From Oleidesulfovibrio alaskensis DSM 16109 (GTDB lineage Bacteria; Desulfobacterota; Desulfovibrionia; Desulfovibrionales; Desulfovibrionaceae), in contig NZ_AXWQ01000006.1 in NCBI RefSeq assembly GCF_000482745.1, positions 1 through 64,000 on the forward strand: DNA of 64,000 nucleotides, in the 5' to 3' direction. The translations under genes and the position numbers were made by a program. Below the pieces are notes generated by a model. The model was given only the letters and a program-made list of their open reading frames with translations. It was not told where the DNA came from and did no database searches. The stretch's first letter is position 1, and each line of letters begins with the position of its first letter. Below are positions 1 through 7,957 of the stretch, one piece after another.

Positions 1-1063
1 TGGTAAAGCTTTTCACTTCCGCGCCGTCGGCATACGCCGTAAGGGCGTGCGGGGCATCCCGCTCGTCCGTGGCATCACTGTGGTTGCGCGAACGGATGGA
101 AAAACCGCGTACTTTTCTGACCAGCGGATGCCGGTATTCAACCCATGCGGTATTACCTGCAGACGCGTAGATGCCCGTACTGCCGTCGGTTGAAGGGCTG
201 CCGTTCACCAGATTGCCCGCGGAATATGCGCTGCTGTACTCGGAAGAGGCCGAAACAACTCCGGCGGGAGACCAGCGTCCGCCATGGGTGCAGATGCACC
301 CCGGCAGCAGCGCAAGCACCGGCGCGTCACAGTCCGCGGCTGTCCAGCCTTCCGGACGCAGCCCGCGCAGCGCCTGTATGATGGATTGCGGGGCGTGCGC
401 CTGCGACACGGCAGGCAGCATGCTGTTGACGGGTATGTCGTTGTCACCGCAGCCCACGCGTCTGCCCAGAATCCAGCGGCCGTCCTCCGTCACCGTCAGC
501 AGCTTTCCGCCACTTCCGGCGGCAGGATCCGGCAGGCTGATACGCCGCGCAGCCTCGTGCGCCTGCGCCTGCGCCGCCACAGCCTCATCGCGGGCCTGTT
601 CCGCAGCATTGCGTCCCGCCGCGCACACCGCAGCGGCTTCGTCTATGGCGGCCAGCAGCGCCTCGGGGTTGGCGGACTCGCCCATGCCCACCTGCACGCA
701 GCGCCCCAGTGTTTCGCGCACCTGCTGATTCAGCAGGGTCAGCTTGTCAAAGGCCCGTTCCAGCAGCTCGGCATCCAGCACCCCCGTATTGCGCAGATCC
801 ATGTCCTGTGTCGGCGCTATGTCCAGAAACACCGTGAGCTTCTGCCCCTGCTTCACAGAGCACCGGCAGGAGCCTCCGTCCGCCCCGCGCACGGCTTCCA
901 CACTGTATTCGCGCCCGTACTCCAGCCGCCGCTTTCGGCCTGTCTCATCCGCAAGCATGGCCCCCACCTCGTCCGGTGCAAAAAACACGAACGGAACAGG
1001 CCAGCAGTCCTGTACCCCGTCGCCTGCATATGTGCAGACAATAGGCCCTGTCGAAACAGTCAT
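1..1063 (-). CDS. Phage tail-fibre-like protein, 3' end cut by the window edge
   Basis: The frame is open from an ATG at 1063 to the left edge (about 354 codons seen). An AGGGAGGA ribosome binding site precedes the ATG. The first 60 residues (ICTYAGDGVQ, WPVPFVFF, LEYGREYSV) resemble the N-terminal, particle-attaching domain of T7-type tail fibres. An Ala/Glu-rich, probably coiled-coil stretch follows at about residues 95-175. The visible end (WSPAGVVSASSEY, VNGSPSTDG, AWVEYRHP) resembles a discoidin/F5-8-type carbohydrate-binding fold. The likely role is host-surface recognition by a phage or tailocin particle. Domain assignments rest on motif resemblance only. No other phage structural gene lies to its right, so this is probably the edge of a prophage or a remnant. 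Confidence 0.65.
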   Translation of the reverse strand, partial: MTVSTGPIVCTYAGDGVQDCWPVPFVFFAPDEVGAMLADETGRKRRLEYGREYSVEAVRGADGGSCRCSVKQGQKLTVFLDIAPTQDMDLRNTGVLDAELLERAFDKLTLLNQQVRETLGRCVQVGMGESANPEALLAAIDEAAAVCAAGRNAAEQARDEAVAAQAQAHEAARRISLPDPAAGSGGKLLTVTEDGRWILGRRVGCGDNDIPVNSMLPAVSQAHAPQSIIQALRGLRPEGWTAADCDAPVLALLPGCICTHGGRWSPAGVVSASSEYSSAYSAGNLVNGSPSTDGSTGIYASAGNTAWVEYRHPLVRKVRGFSIRSRNHSDATDERDAPHALTAYADGAEVKSFT

Positions 1064-1437
1064 ACGTCCTCCCTTGAGCTGTTAGCTGTTTCCCAAGGGA
1101 GCTGTAATATCACACTGACCCGAGCAGACGTTGCGCCCGCCGGACCGTATACGCCAAGCTGCGCACGCCAGATTGCGCACGGCAAAAGAGCATACCGTGC
1201 AGGCAGGCACCTGCATGCGGGCGGGCAGCCGCCGCAATGGTAACGAATCGGCGTGAATATTCAGCAGGACGGAACGTTCAGTGTCCGTGGTTCGGCAGCC
1301 GGACACCGGCGCAGAAAAAAATCAGAAGAAATAAGGCAAAAGGCTGCGGGCACGCGCTGCAGACACCGCACGCAGCGGATTGTGCCCGCATCTGCGCGCG
1401 GCATGACGCCGCCTGCACCGGAGCAGCAGACAGGCCG
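1064..1437. other. Intergenic stretch, no gene seen
   Basis: About 374 bases separate the tail-fibre-like start from the stop of the next minus-strand gene. Both strands carry open frames, but none has a ribosome binding site or recognisable motif. The promoter of the tail-fibre-like gene should lie here, yet I see no convincing -35/-10 pair. No terminator with a clear T-run was found. Confidence 0.4.
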
Positions 1438-1851
1438 TCACGCTCTGACATTTATCATGGAAGAATGAGCCTGAGGAAAACCGGAAACCCGCCGGTATGT
1501 GCGCACTCCCACATTGCGTGTGTAATTGGGAGCGGCAAAGGCCGATTCCAGCGCGGGCTGTTCCGCCGCACGGGACGGCGGCGCAGTGCGCAGCGCTTCG
1601 TACAGTTCCGCGTCCTGCGCCTGCAGCGATTCGGCAAAGTTGAATCCCCGCAGTCTGTTCAGACGGTCTCCCGCCTCACGCGCCACAGAGGCATGGTCAA
1701 GCGTCTCTTCCGTCTCCAGCCGTATGCCCAGCTTGCCCAGCCGCAGTCCCACGGCTTTTCTGCTGTGCACCACATCACTGCCCGCGCGGGAAATCTCGCC
1801 GGAGCGGGCAGCCTGTGCATAGGCTGAAAAAGCGGAAGAGGTGATTTTCAT
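1438..1851 (-). CDS. Hypothetical protein, 137 residues
   Basis: I do not recognise this gene. The ATG at 1851 is preceded by a weak GGGAA ribosome binding site. A longer frame reaches 1938, but its extra residues are Cys/Ala-rich and look non-coding. The product begins MKITSSAFSAYAQAARSG and has an alternating charged, probably helical middle (residues 35-85). It has no signal peptide, membrane segment or Cys/His metal motif. It has the same orientation as the tail-fibre-like gene and is divergent from pstS. Codon use (GCG, CTG, CGC) fits a real gene. It could be a small structural or regulatory protein of the neighbouring element, but nothing proves that. Confidence 0.45.
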   Translation of the reverse strand: MKITSSAFSAYAQAARSGEISRAGSDVVHSRKAVGLRLGKLGIRLETEETLDHASVAREAGDRLNRLRGFNFAESLQAQDAELYEALRTAPPSRAAEQPALESAFAAPNYTRNVGVRTYRRVSGFPQAHSSMINVRA

Positions 1852-2264
1852 AGCAGTTCCCGAACAGTCTGCATTACCGGACACAGCGTGCATACATGCA
1901 CCGCAGAGCATACGTTGCGCGGCCGCCGTTGACAACATGCAAGCGGCCCGCAGACCGCCTGCAGCACAAAATTATCATCCCGCACCGACGCCAAGGCACT
2001 ATACCGGCCCCGTGCGCCGCAACTGCCCCCTGTAACCGTGCTGTGACCTGCCGGAGCCTTCCGGAACAAAAACATAAAAACATAACATGTTGAAATATCG
2101 GAGACAAACCACAGAATCCCGGACGAATACCGCCCGTAACAAACATGCTGCCCGCATGACACAGCACCGTAACAAAGGACACCTAGGTTACCCACACGCC
2201 GGACGGATACAGGTACGGCGCATACAACAACAAACAAGTCATCAACCACATCGGAGGAAAACCC
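1852..2264. promoter_or_regulatory. Divergent intergenic region upstream of pstS
   Basis: This stretch of 413 bases lies between the hypothetical gene (minus) and pstS (plus) and becomes AT-richer toward pstS. I looked for paired Pho-box half-sites (CTGTCAT-like) and found only single partial matches near 2155-2180. A short inverted repeat, GTAAC then GTTAC, lies at about 2170-2192. No gene is supported. The pstS promoter must lie here, but I cannot place it with confidence. Confidence 0.35.
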
Positions 2265-3074
2265 ATGCGTATGAAACATCTTGCCATCGTCGCCGCCCTG
2301 GTGCTCGGCCTCACTTCTTCCGCTTTTGCCGGACAGAAGATCAAAATCGCCGGTTCCACAACCATTCTGCCCATCATGCAGCGTGTGGTTGAAGCATACA
2401 TGAAAGCCAACCCCGATGTGGAAATCGCAGTTTCCGGCGGCGGTTCTTCCAACGGCATCAAAGCGCTGCTGGACGGCACCACCGACATCGCCATGGCATC
2501 GCGCACCATGAAAGACAAAGAAATCAAAATGGCCGCCGAAAAAGGCATGAACCCCAAGCAGGTTGTCATCGCCCTTGATGCCGTGATTCCCATTGTCAAC
2601 AAAAGCAACCCCGTCAACGACCTGACCATTGACCAGCTGCAGGCCATCTATGCCGGCAAGGTCACCAACTGGAAAGAAGTCGGCGGCAAAGACGAAGGCA
2701 TTGTGGTGGTTTCGCGCGACACGTCTTCCGGCACCTACGAGACCTGGAGCCACTTTGTAATGGGTAAGACCCGCGTGTTCCCCGGTGCGCTGCTGCAGGC
2801 ATCTTCCGGCGCAGTGCTGCAGGCCGTGGCCAAAAACCCCCGCGCCATCAGCTACGACGGCATCGGCTACGTTGACAACTCGGTCAAGCCGCTGACCGTG
2901 AACGGTGTGGAAGGCAACGCAACCACCGCCAAGGACAAAAGCTTCCCCGTCGCCCGCACCCTGCAGGTATATGTAGACGGCAGCGTTTCCGGTGCGGCCA
3001 AGGGCCTTATCGACTTCATCCTGTCGCCCGAAGGCCAGAACATTGTGGAAGAAGCCGGCTTCATCAAGCTGTAA
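2265..3074 (+). CDS. pstS: Phosphate ABC transporter, periplasmic phosphate-binding protein PstS
   Basis: PstS captures phosphate in the periplasm and delivers it to the PstCA channel. The 269-residue product has a signal peptide (residues 1-22, cut after SAFA). The mature start KIKIAGSTTILPIM and the segment SGGGSSNGIKALLDG are the phosphate-loop motifs of the PstS-like fold; SRDTSSGTYETW is a third conserved segment. A GGAGG ribosome binding site sits seven bases before the ATG. There is no lipobox Cys, so the protein should be soluble rather than membrane-anchored. pstC follows after 107 bases containing a hairpin, which fits the higher dose of binding protein this transporter needs. Confidence 0.93.
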   Translation: MRMKHLAIVAALVLGLTSSAFAGQKIKIAGSTTILPIMQRVVEAYMKANPDVEIAVSGGGSSNGIKALLDGTTDIAMASRTMKDKEIKMAAEKGMNPKQVVIALDAVIPIVNKSNPVNDLTIDQLQAIYAGKVTNWKEVGGKDEGIVVVSRDTSSGTYETWSHFVMGKTRVFPGALLQASSGAVLQAVAKNPRAISYDGIGYVDNSVKPLTVNGVEGNATTAKDKSFPVARTLQVYVDGSVSGAAKGLIDFILSPEGQNIVEEAGFIKL

Positions 3075-3115
3075 CATTCTTCCTCTACACTCCGTCCCTG
3101 AAGAACAACGCGGCC

Positions 3116-3144
3116 AGGCCCCTGCCGGATACGGCACGGGGCCT
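3116..3144 (+). promoter_or_regulatory. Intercistronic hairpin between pstS and pstC
   Basis: AGGCCCC plus TGCCG pairs with CGGCA plus GGGGCCT around a GATA loop, with one bulged C. No T-run follows, so it is not a standard terminator. In binding-protein operons such a stem commonly shields the upstream mRNA from 3' decay, which would raise PstS over PstC and PstA. The pairing is seen; the role is inferred. Confidence 0.55.
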
Positions 3145-3181
3145 GCCGTGCAACCAAGCCCAAGGCGGACAGACAACCGAC

Positions 3182-4078
3182 ATGATCACACTCTCTCGCC
3201 GTAAAAAAGACACCATCATTGCCGGAGCGTTTCAGACCAGTGCCGGTCTGTGCATCATTGTACTTTTTCTGATTATGATTTTTCTCTTTGTGGAAGGACT
3301 GCCCCTGCTCAACGTGGTACCCCCGCTTGATTTTCTTTTCGGTACGGCATGGTACCCCACAGACGACCCCGCCGACTTCGGCATTCTGCCCATGATTGCC
3401 GGTTCGCTGGCCGTTACGGGGCTGTCATCCGTCATTGCCATACCGCTGGGGCTCATGACGGCCGTATATCTTTCTGAAATCGCATCGCCCCGCATGCGCA
3501 GCGTGGTCAAGCCGCTGGTGGAAATGCTTCAGGCTCTGCCCTCCGTGGTCATCGGCTTTTTCGGCATGGTTGTGGTGGCGCCTTTTCTGCAGCAGACATT
3601 CGGGCTGGCCACGGGACTCAACCTGACAAACGCGGCCATCATGCTGGCATTCATGGCTGTTCCCACCATTACCAGCATTTCCGAAGACGCCATTTATTCC
3701 GTACCCAACGAACTGCGCGAAGCTTCGCTGGCGCTGGGCGCCACACGCTGGCAGACCATCTCGCGCGTGGTGCTGCCTGCTTCGCTGCCGGGCATAAGCA
3801 CGGCTGTCATTCTGGGTATGTCGCGCTCCATCGGCGAAACCATGGTGGTGCTGATGGTGGCCGGCGGTGCGGCCATGATTCCGGGCAGTCTGTTTGACCC
3901 CGTGCGGCCCATGCCTGCTTCCATCGCGGCAGAAATGGCCGAAGCACCCTTTAAAAGCGATCATTACCACGCCCTTTTCGCCACGGGCATGGTGCTTTTC
4001 ATCTTTACGCTCATGTTCAACATACTGGCCGCATGGATCGCCGAAAAAAAGAAACAGGTCGGCGTTTCGACCCTGTAG
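3182..4078 (+). CDS. pstC: Phosphate ABC transporter permease PstC
   Basis: PstC is one of the two inner-membrane permease subunits of the high-affinity phosphate importer. The 298-residue product has about six hydrophobic spans. The cytoplasmic EAA loop that docks the ATPase reads LREASLALGATRWQTISRVV (about residues 178-197), which marks a binding-protein-dependent permease. The ribosome binding site (AAGGCGG) is rather distant from the ATG at 3182. The gene is followed by pstA. Confidence 0.93.
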   Translation: MITLSRRKKDTIIAGAFQTSAGLCIIVLFLIMIFLFVEGLPLLNVVPPLDFLFGTAWYPTDDPADFGILPMIAGSLAVTGLSSVIAIPLGLMTAVYLSEIASPRMRSVVKPLVEMLQALPSVVIGFFGMVVVAPFLQQTFGLATGLNLTNAAIMLAFMAVPTITSISEDAIYSVPNELREASLALGATRWQTISRVVLPASLPGISTAVILGMSRSIGETMVVLMVAGGAAMIPGSLFDPVRPMPASIAAEMAEAPFKSDHYHALFATGMVLFIFTLMFNILAAWIAEKKKQVGVSTL

Positions 4079-4138
4079 AGCAATGTAATGACCCACGCAC
4101 CGACTCATCCAAACGCCAACGTCTTCAGGGGGAACACA

Positions 4139-5032
4139 GTGCAGCACGCCGCAAGCACACTGGTTCAGGACCAGAAATTTCTGCAGCGCCGCAAGCCTTT
4201 TCAGACTTTCATGTTCATGCTGTTCAGGGCCTCAGTGGTGCTCAACGCCCTTGCGCTGGCCGTCATATGCGGCTTTGTGCTCTTTTACGGTCTACCCGCT
4301 GTCAACTGGGAATTCCTGACAGCCCACCCGCGCGACGCAATGACAGCCGGCGGCATATTTCCCTGCATACTCGGCACCATTGCCCTGAGCTACGGTTCCA
4401 TGCTCATTGCTTTGCCTTGGGGTGTGTGCACCGCCATATACCTGCATGAATACGCCAGACCAGGCCCCTTTGTGCATGCCATGCGTCTGGCCATCAACAA
4501 TCTGGCCGGTGTGCCCTCTGTGGTTTTCGGCCTGTTCGGGCTGGCGTTCTTTGTGACGCTCATGCAGATGGGTGTCAGCCTGCTTGCCGGTATGTTCACG
4601 CTGGCGGCACTTATCCTGCCGCTTATCATCGGCGCATCCGAAGAAGCCCTGCGCTCTGTTTCACAGACATACCGCGAAGCCTCGCTGGCGCTGGGAGCCA
4701 CCAAATGGCAGACTCTGGCCAAGGTGGTGCTGCCCGCGGCCACGCCGGGCATTCTGACCGGCGCCATTCTGGGCATAGGCAGAGCCGCCGGAGAAACAGC
4801 GGCCATCATGTTCACCGCAGCCATGTTTTTCAGCCCCAAGCTGCCCGGCTCTGTCTTTGACAGCGTAATGGCGCTGCCCTACCACATATATGTACTGGCC
4901 ACCGCAGGCATAGACATAGAAAAAACCCGTCCGCTGCAGTACGGCACTGCGCTGGTGCTCATAGTGCTGGTGCTGGGCATGAATCTGCTTGCCATCATCA
5001 TACGTGCCAGATTGCAGCGAAAGCTGCGCTAG
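4139..5032 (+). CDS. pstA: Phosphate ABC transporter permease PstA
   Basis: PstA is the second permease subunit and pairs with PstC. It has six predicted membrane spans and the EAA loop YREASLALGATKWQTLAKVV. An in-frame ATG at 4088 has no ribosome binding site. A GTG at 4139 is preceded by CAGGGGG at good spacing, so I prefer the GTG start (297 residues); the longer form adds 17 polar residues. A strong terminator follows at 5056 and the next gene is a PhoH-type ATPase. The transporter's own ATPase gene pstB is therefore absent from this operon and from the window. Confidence 0.9.
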   Translation: MQHAASTLVQDQKFLQRRKPFQTFMFMLFRASVVLNALALAVICGFVLFYGLPAVNWEFLTAHPRDAMTAGGIFPCILGTIALSYGSMLIALPWGVCTAIYLHEYARPGPFVHAMRLAINNLAGVPSVVFGLFGLAFFVTLMQMGVSLLAGMFTLAALILPLIIGASEEALRSVSQTYREASLALGATKWQTLAKVVLPAATPGILTGAILGIGRAAGETAAIMFTAAMFFSPKLPGSVFDSVMALPYHIYVLATAGIDIEKTRPLQYGTALVLIVLVLGMNLLAIIIRARLQRKLR

Positions 5033-5055
5033 ACAGCACGCACACCGCTTTATCA

Positions 5056-5084
5056 GGGCGGCGGCACCCGCCGCCGCCCTTTTT
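5056..5084 (+). terminator. Rho-independent terminator of pstSCA
   Basis: A perfect 10-base-pair stem (GGGCGGCGGC with GCCGCCGCCC) around an ACCC loop is followed directly by TTTTTC. It lies 23 bases after the pstA stop. Confidence 0.9.
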
Positions 5085-5129
5085 CATCAACAGGAACCGG
5101 CCGCAACAGCCGACCCGCAAGGGGGAATG

Positions 5130-6320
5130 ATGGGCAGCAAAAACTTTGTGCTGGATACCAACGTTCTTATTGAAAGTCCGGAAAGCATTCTGAGCCTGCG
5201 CAACGGAGAAGAAAACAACATCTTCATCCCCTACCATGTACTGCTGGAACTCAACTCGCTGAAAACAAACCCCAGACTGCGGCACATAGTGGCCCGCGTG
5301 GTGGACGTGCTGCTGGAACACCGCGACATAATCAAGTTCATCCGCAATGACTCAAGCGTGTCTCCCTTTACCGAAGAGGTGGTGGACAATTTTATTCTGC
5401 GTGAAGTGCACGATGCAGACATTGAAGACCCCATTCTGGTCACCAACGACAGAATACTGCAGCTTCAGGCAGGCATGGGTGGCATACGCTGTGAAGAATA
5501 CCGAGATTCCCGCCCGTTCCAGTCTGAATCACAGCAGTTCACCGGTTTTACCGCCGAAGGGGAACCGCCGGTGCCCAACGCCTTCCGCTGGGAAGAAGGC
5601 CGACCGGTCTTCAACGGGCCGGACGGCGACGAGGTGATAAGCTACATGCAGGACGTATGGCAGGTGCGTCCCCGCAGCGTATACCAGAATCTGGCGCTGA
5701 TGCTTATGCTGCACGACAGAATAGACCTTGTTTCCGTGCAGTCCGAGGCAGGATACGGCAAAACATATCTGGCGCTGGCATCGGCGCTGCATCTGGTATT
5801 GCAGCATCACCGCTACAACAAGATATATGTGGTCAAACCCACCATAGAGCTGGGCGCCAAAATGGGTTTTCTGCCCGGTGACATCCGTGAAAAAATGGAA
5901 CCGTACATCAGATACATCGGCGACCTGCTGCTCAAGCTGCACGGCGTACGCCCCGCCAACAGGCTGTTTCTCAATGCGGGCGAAGCCCCCCTGCGCTTTG
6001 ACCCCAAGCGGTTTGAGATACTGCCGCTGGCCTATATCCGCGGTATGAACATAGAAAACGCAGTGGTCATCATAGATGAAACCCAGAATCTTTCGCGGTC
6101 TGAAGTACGCGCCCTGCTGACCCGTATGGGCGAAAACGTCAAATGCCTGTGCCTCGGGGACACGAGACAGGTGGACAACCCGTACCTGAACGAATCAAAC
6201 AACGGGCTCAACTGGATTGTGCGTAAATTCAAGGGATACTCCAACTACGCTCACATGGTGCTGAAAGGAGAGCGCTCGCGCGGGCCCATCACCGACATGG
6301 TCATAAAATCCAAGCTGTAA
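5130..6320 (+). CDS. PIN-PhoH family ATPase (YlaK-like)
   Basis: The product fuses an N-terminal PIN nuclease-like domain to a C-terminal PhoH ATPase. The PIN part (residues 1-150) carries FVLDTNVLIESP and EDPILVTNDRIL, which supply its acidic metal-site residues. The PhoH part has Walker A EAGYGKT (about 206-212) and Walker B VVIIDE (about 312-317). Family members are NTPases linked to RNA or toxin-antitoxin-like RNA handling; the substrate here is unknown. ATGATG at 5127-5132 offers two starts. The second has better spacing to AAGGGGG, giving 396 residues. Despite the name, PhoH homology alone does not show phosphate regulation, although the gene lies just beyond the pst terminator. Confidence 0.87.
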   Translation: MGSKNFVLDTNVLIESPESILSLRNGEENNIFIPYHVLLELNSLKTNPRLRHIVARVVDVLLEHRDIIKFIRNDSSVSPFTEEVVDNFILREVHDADIEDPILVTNDRILQLQAGMGGIRCEEYRDSRPFQSESQQFTGFTAEGEPPVPNAFRWEEGRPVFNGPDGDEVISYMQDVWQVRPRSVYQNLALMLMLHDRIDLVSVQSEAGYGKTYLALASALHLVLQHHRYNKIYVVKPTIELGAKMGFLPGDIREKMEPYIRYIGDLLLKLHGVRPANRLFLNAGEAPLRFDPKRFEILPLAYIRGMNIENAVVIIDETQNLSRSEVRALLTRMGENVKCLCLGDTRQVDNPYLNESNNGLNWIVRKFKGYSNYAHMVLKGERSRGPITDMVIKSKL

Positions 6321-6424
6321 CACCTGCCCGTGCTGCGGCGCAGCTGACCTTCCGGCCCCGCATGGCGCGCACACCGTGCGGGGTATAATTTTCTTCTCCG
6401 GGCGCACTTTGCCCTGTCCGCGGC

Positions 6425-6454
6425 TTGCCCCTTTGAATATGTGACTGCTATACT
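6425..6454 (+). promoter_or_regulatory. Possible promoter of the ComFB-like gene
   Basis: TTGCCC and TATACT are separated by 18 bases, about 70 bases before the ATG at 6526. A second TATAAT lies at 6384 without a good -35. This is a visual match only. Confidence 0.35.
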
Positions 6455-6525
6455 GACCTTTCCGGCGTTTTGTGATATTGCGCCGGAAAAGCAATGCACT
6501 GCGCCAAACCTGCACAGGAGACGCC

Positions 6526-6819
6526 ATGAGCAAGCAGTTACACGAAAAGTATCGTCTGGGGGACGCGGATTTTTACCATATCCGTAACCGCAACGAAGCC
6601 CGCGTGCTGCGCATGATGGAAAAAGTGCTCACCGAACCGCCGGGCATGACCCCCAGCGCCGCCGACCTGCACGACATCTACGCACTGGCCCTCAATTCTT
6701 TGCCTGCACGGTATGCCCAGCAGGGCAGCATCGTGCTGCGCGACCCGGTACGGGATGAAGATGTTCTGGAAGCCGTACGCAAAGCCATTGCCACTGTAGT
6801 ACACAACCCCAAACAATAG
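6526..6819 (+). CDS. ComFB-domain protein, 97 residues
   Basis: The stand-alone product matches the late-competence ComFB family: an N-terminal acidic/basic helix (RNEARVLRMMEKVL) and the diagnostic LHDIYALALNSLPARY. Some ComFB proteins have recently been reported as cyclic-dinucleotide receptors. A CAGGAG ribosome binding site precedes the ATG at 6526; a longer frame from 6472 lacks one. No membrane segment or signal peptide is present. It sits between the PhoH-like gene and a PHP phosphatase without obvious coupling. The family call is fairly firm, but ligand and partner are unknown. An HD-GYP-like and a PilZ protein elsewhere in the window make a second-messenger role reasonable. Confidence 0.75.
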   Translation: MSKQLHEKYRLGDADFYHIRNRNEARVLRMMEKVLTEPPGMTPSAADLHDIYALALNSLPARYAQQGSIVLRDPVRDEDVLEAVRKAIATVVHNPKQ

Positions 6820-6883
6820 CCGCGCCCGCGCAGTCCGCGCCTGTGCCCTCTGCGTCCGACGCGGCCCAAAACCGGATGCCGCC

Positions 6884-7708
6884 ATGATCAAAACCGATAC
6901 TCACCTGCACACGCTGCACTCGCACGGCAAGGCGGGCGTGACAGAAATGTTTCATGCCGCCCGTAAAAAGGGCATAGACATCATCGGATTTTCCGAACAT
7001 TCGCCCCGGCCGGAAACACACAGCTACCCCAGCGATTACCAGCCGAAGCTCATAGAAGGTTTTCCCACCTATGTGGCGGACGTAAAACGGCTGCGCGAAG
7101 AATTTAAAAATGAAGCCACGGTGCTTTTCGGTCTTGAAATGGACTGGATGGAAGGCAGCGAGACATTCATAGCAGACACCCTGAAAGCCCATGACTTTGA
7201 CTATGTCATAGGCGGCATTCATTTTCTGGATACATGGGGCTTTGATTACCGCAAAGAAGACTGGCAGGTGCTGAGCGAGGCGCAGCAGGTGTCGCTGTAC
7301 AACCGTTTTTTTGCCACCATGCAGGCCATGGCGCAGACGGGCCTTTTCAACATAGTGGCCCACCCCGACATCATCAAAATTTTCAGCATTGACCTGTTCC
7401 GCGAATGGGCGGCAGGAGACGAAGCCCGACAGATGTTCCGGCAGGCGCTTACCGCCGTCCACGAGGCCGGCATGGCCATCGAAGTATCTTCTGCCGGTCT
7501 GCGCAAACCCTGCGCCGAAATTTATCCCTGCCCGCAGTTTATGGAACTGGCAGCCGAAATGGGCATCCCCGTTGCCTTCGGGTCCGACGCACACAGCGAA
7601 GCCTCGGTGGGGTACGCCTTTGACCGGCTGGAACAGTACGCGCGGGACTTCGGCTATAACGACAGCGTCTACTTTGTAAAACGGCGCATGCACTCGCGGC
7701 CGTTCTGA
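6884..7708 (+). CDS. PHP-domain histidinol-phosphatase (HisJ/HisK family)
   Basis: PHP-type histidinol phosphatases remove phosphate from L-histidinol phosphate in histidine synthesis. The 274-residue product shows the PHP metal-ligand motifs in order: DTHLHTLHSHG (residues 4-14), FSEHSPRP, VIGGIHFLDTWGFD, NIVAHPDIIK and FGSDAHSEASVG near the C-terminus. Length fits the family. The ribosome binding site is weak. No other his gene is adjacent; hisD lies about 52 kb away in the window. PHP phosphatases vary in substrate, so histidinol phosphate is the default assignment, not a certainty. Confidence 0.83.
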   Translation: MIKTDTHLHTLHSHGKAGVTEMFHAARKKGIDIIGFSEHSPRPETHSYPSDYQPKLIEGFPTYVADVKRLREEFKNEATVLFGLEMDWMEGSETFIADTLKAHDFDYVIGGIHFLDTWGFDYRKEDWQVLSEAQQVSLYNRFFATMQAMAQTGLFNIVAHPDIIKIFSIDLFREWAAGDEARQMFRQALTAVHEAGMAIEVSSAGLRKPCAEIYPCPQFMELAAEMGIPVAFGSDAHSEASVGYAFDRLEQYARDFGYNDSVYFVKRRMHSRPF

Positions 7709-7755
7709 CCCTGACGCGCGGCTGCCGTCTGCGCTGCATATGTCCGCCATACTCG

Positions 7756-7786
7756 GGGCAGGGTGCGTTTCCGTGCGCCCCTGCCC
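7756..7786. other. Hairpin without T-run between hisJ-like and ABC genes
   Basis: GGGCAGGG pairs with CCCTGCCC, and GCG with CGC inside it past one bulged T. No T-run follows, so termination is doubtful. The surrounding 249-base gap (7709-7957) holds no supported gene. Confidence 0.4.
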
Positions 7787-7957
7787 TGCTCCATGCGGCA
7801 CGGGCACATGCCCCTGCGCAGTCGCGGCCAGCCCCGCAGACAAAAGGCAGGGCTGAGCGGTATCCCGGCCCTGCAAAAGCACATCACGGCCTAGCGCCGC
7901 GGCAGTCTGCTTCCTCCCTGCTCCGGCAGCCTTTTTTCAACGTTTTCTCCATACACC

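Noticed and set aside
284..1243. 319-codon plus-strand frame at the left end
   Set aside because: It lies opposite the tail-fibre-like gene, is very rich in Arg, His and Ala, and matches nothing.
2050..2190. Pho box before pstS
   Set aside because: Only isolated half-site-like words were seen, without the paired spacing of a PhoB site.
1848..3176. 442-codon minus-strand frame across pstS
   Set aside because: It is an antisense shadow of pstS; composition is non-protein-like and it has no ribosome binding site.
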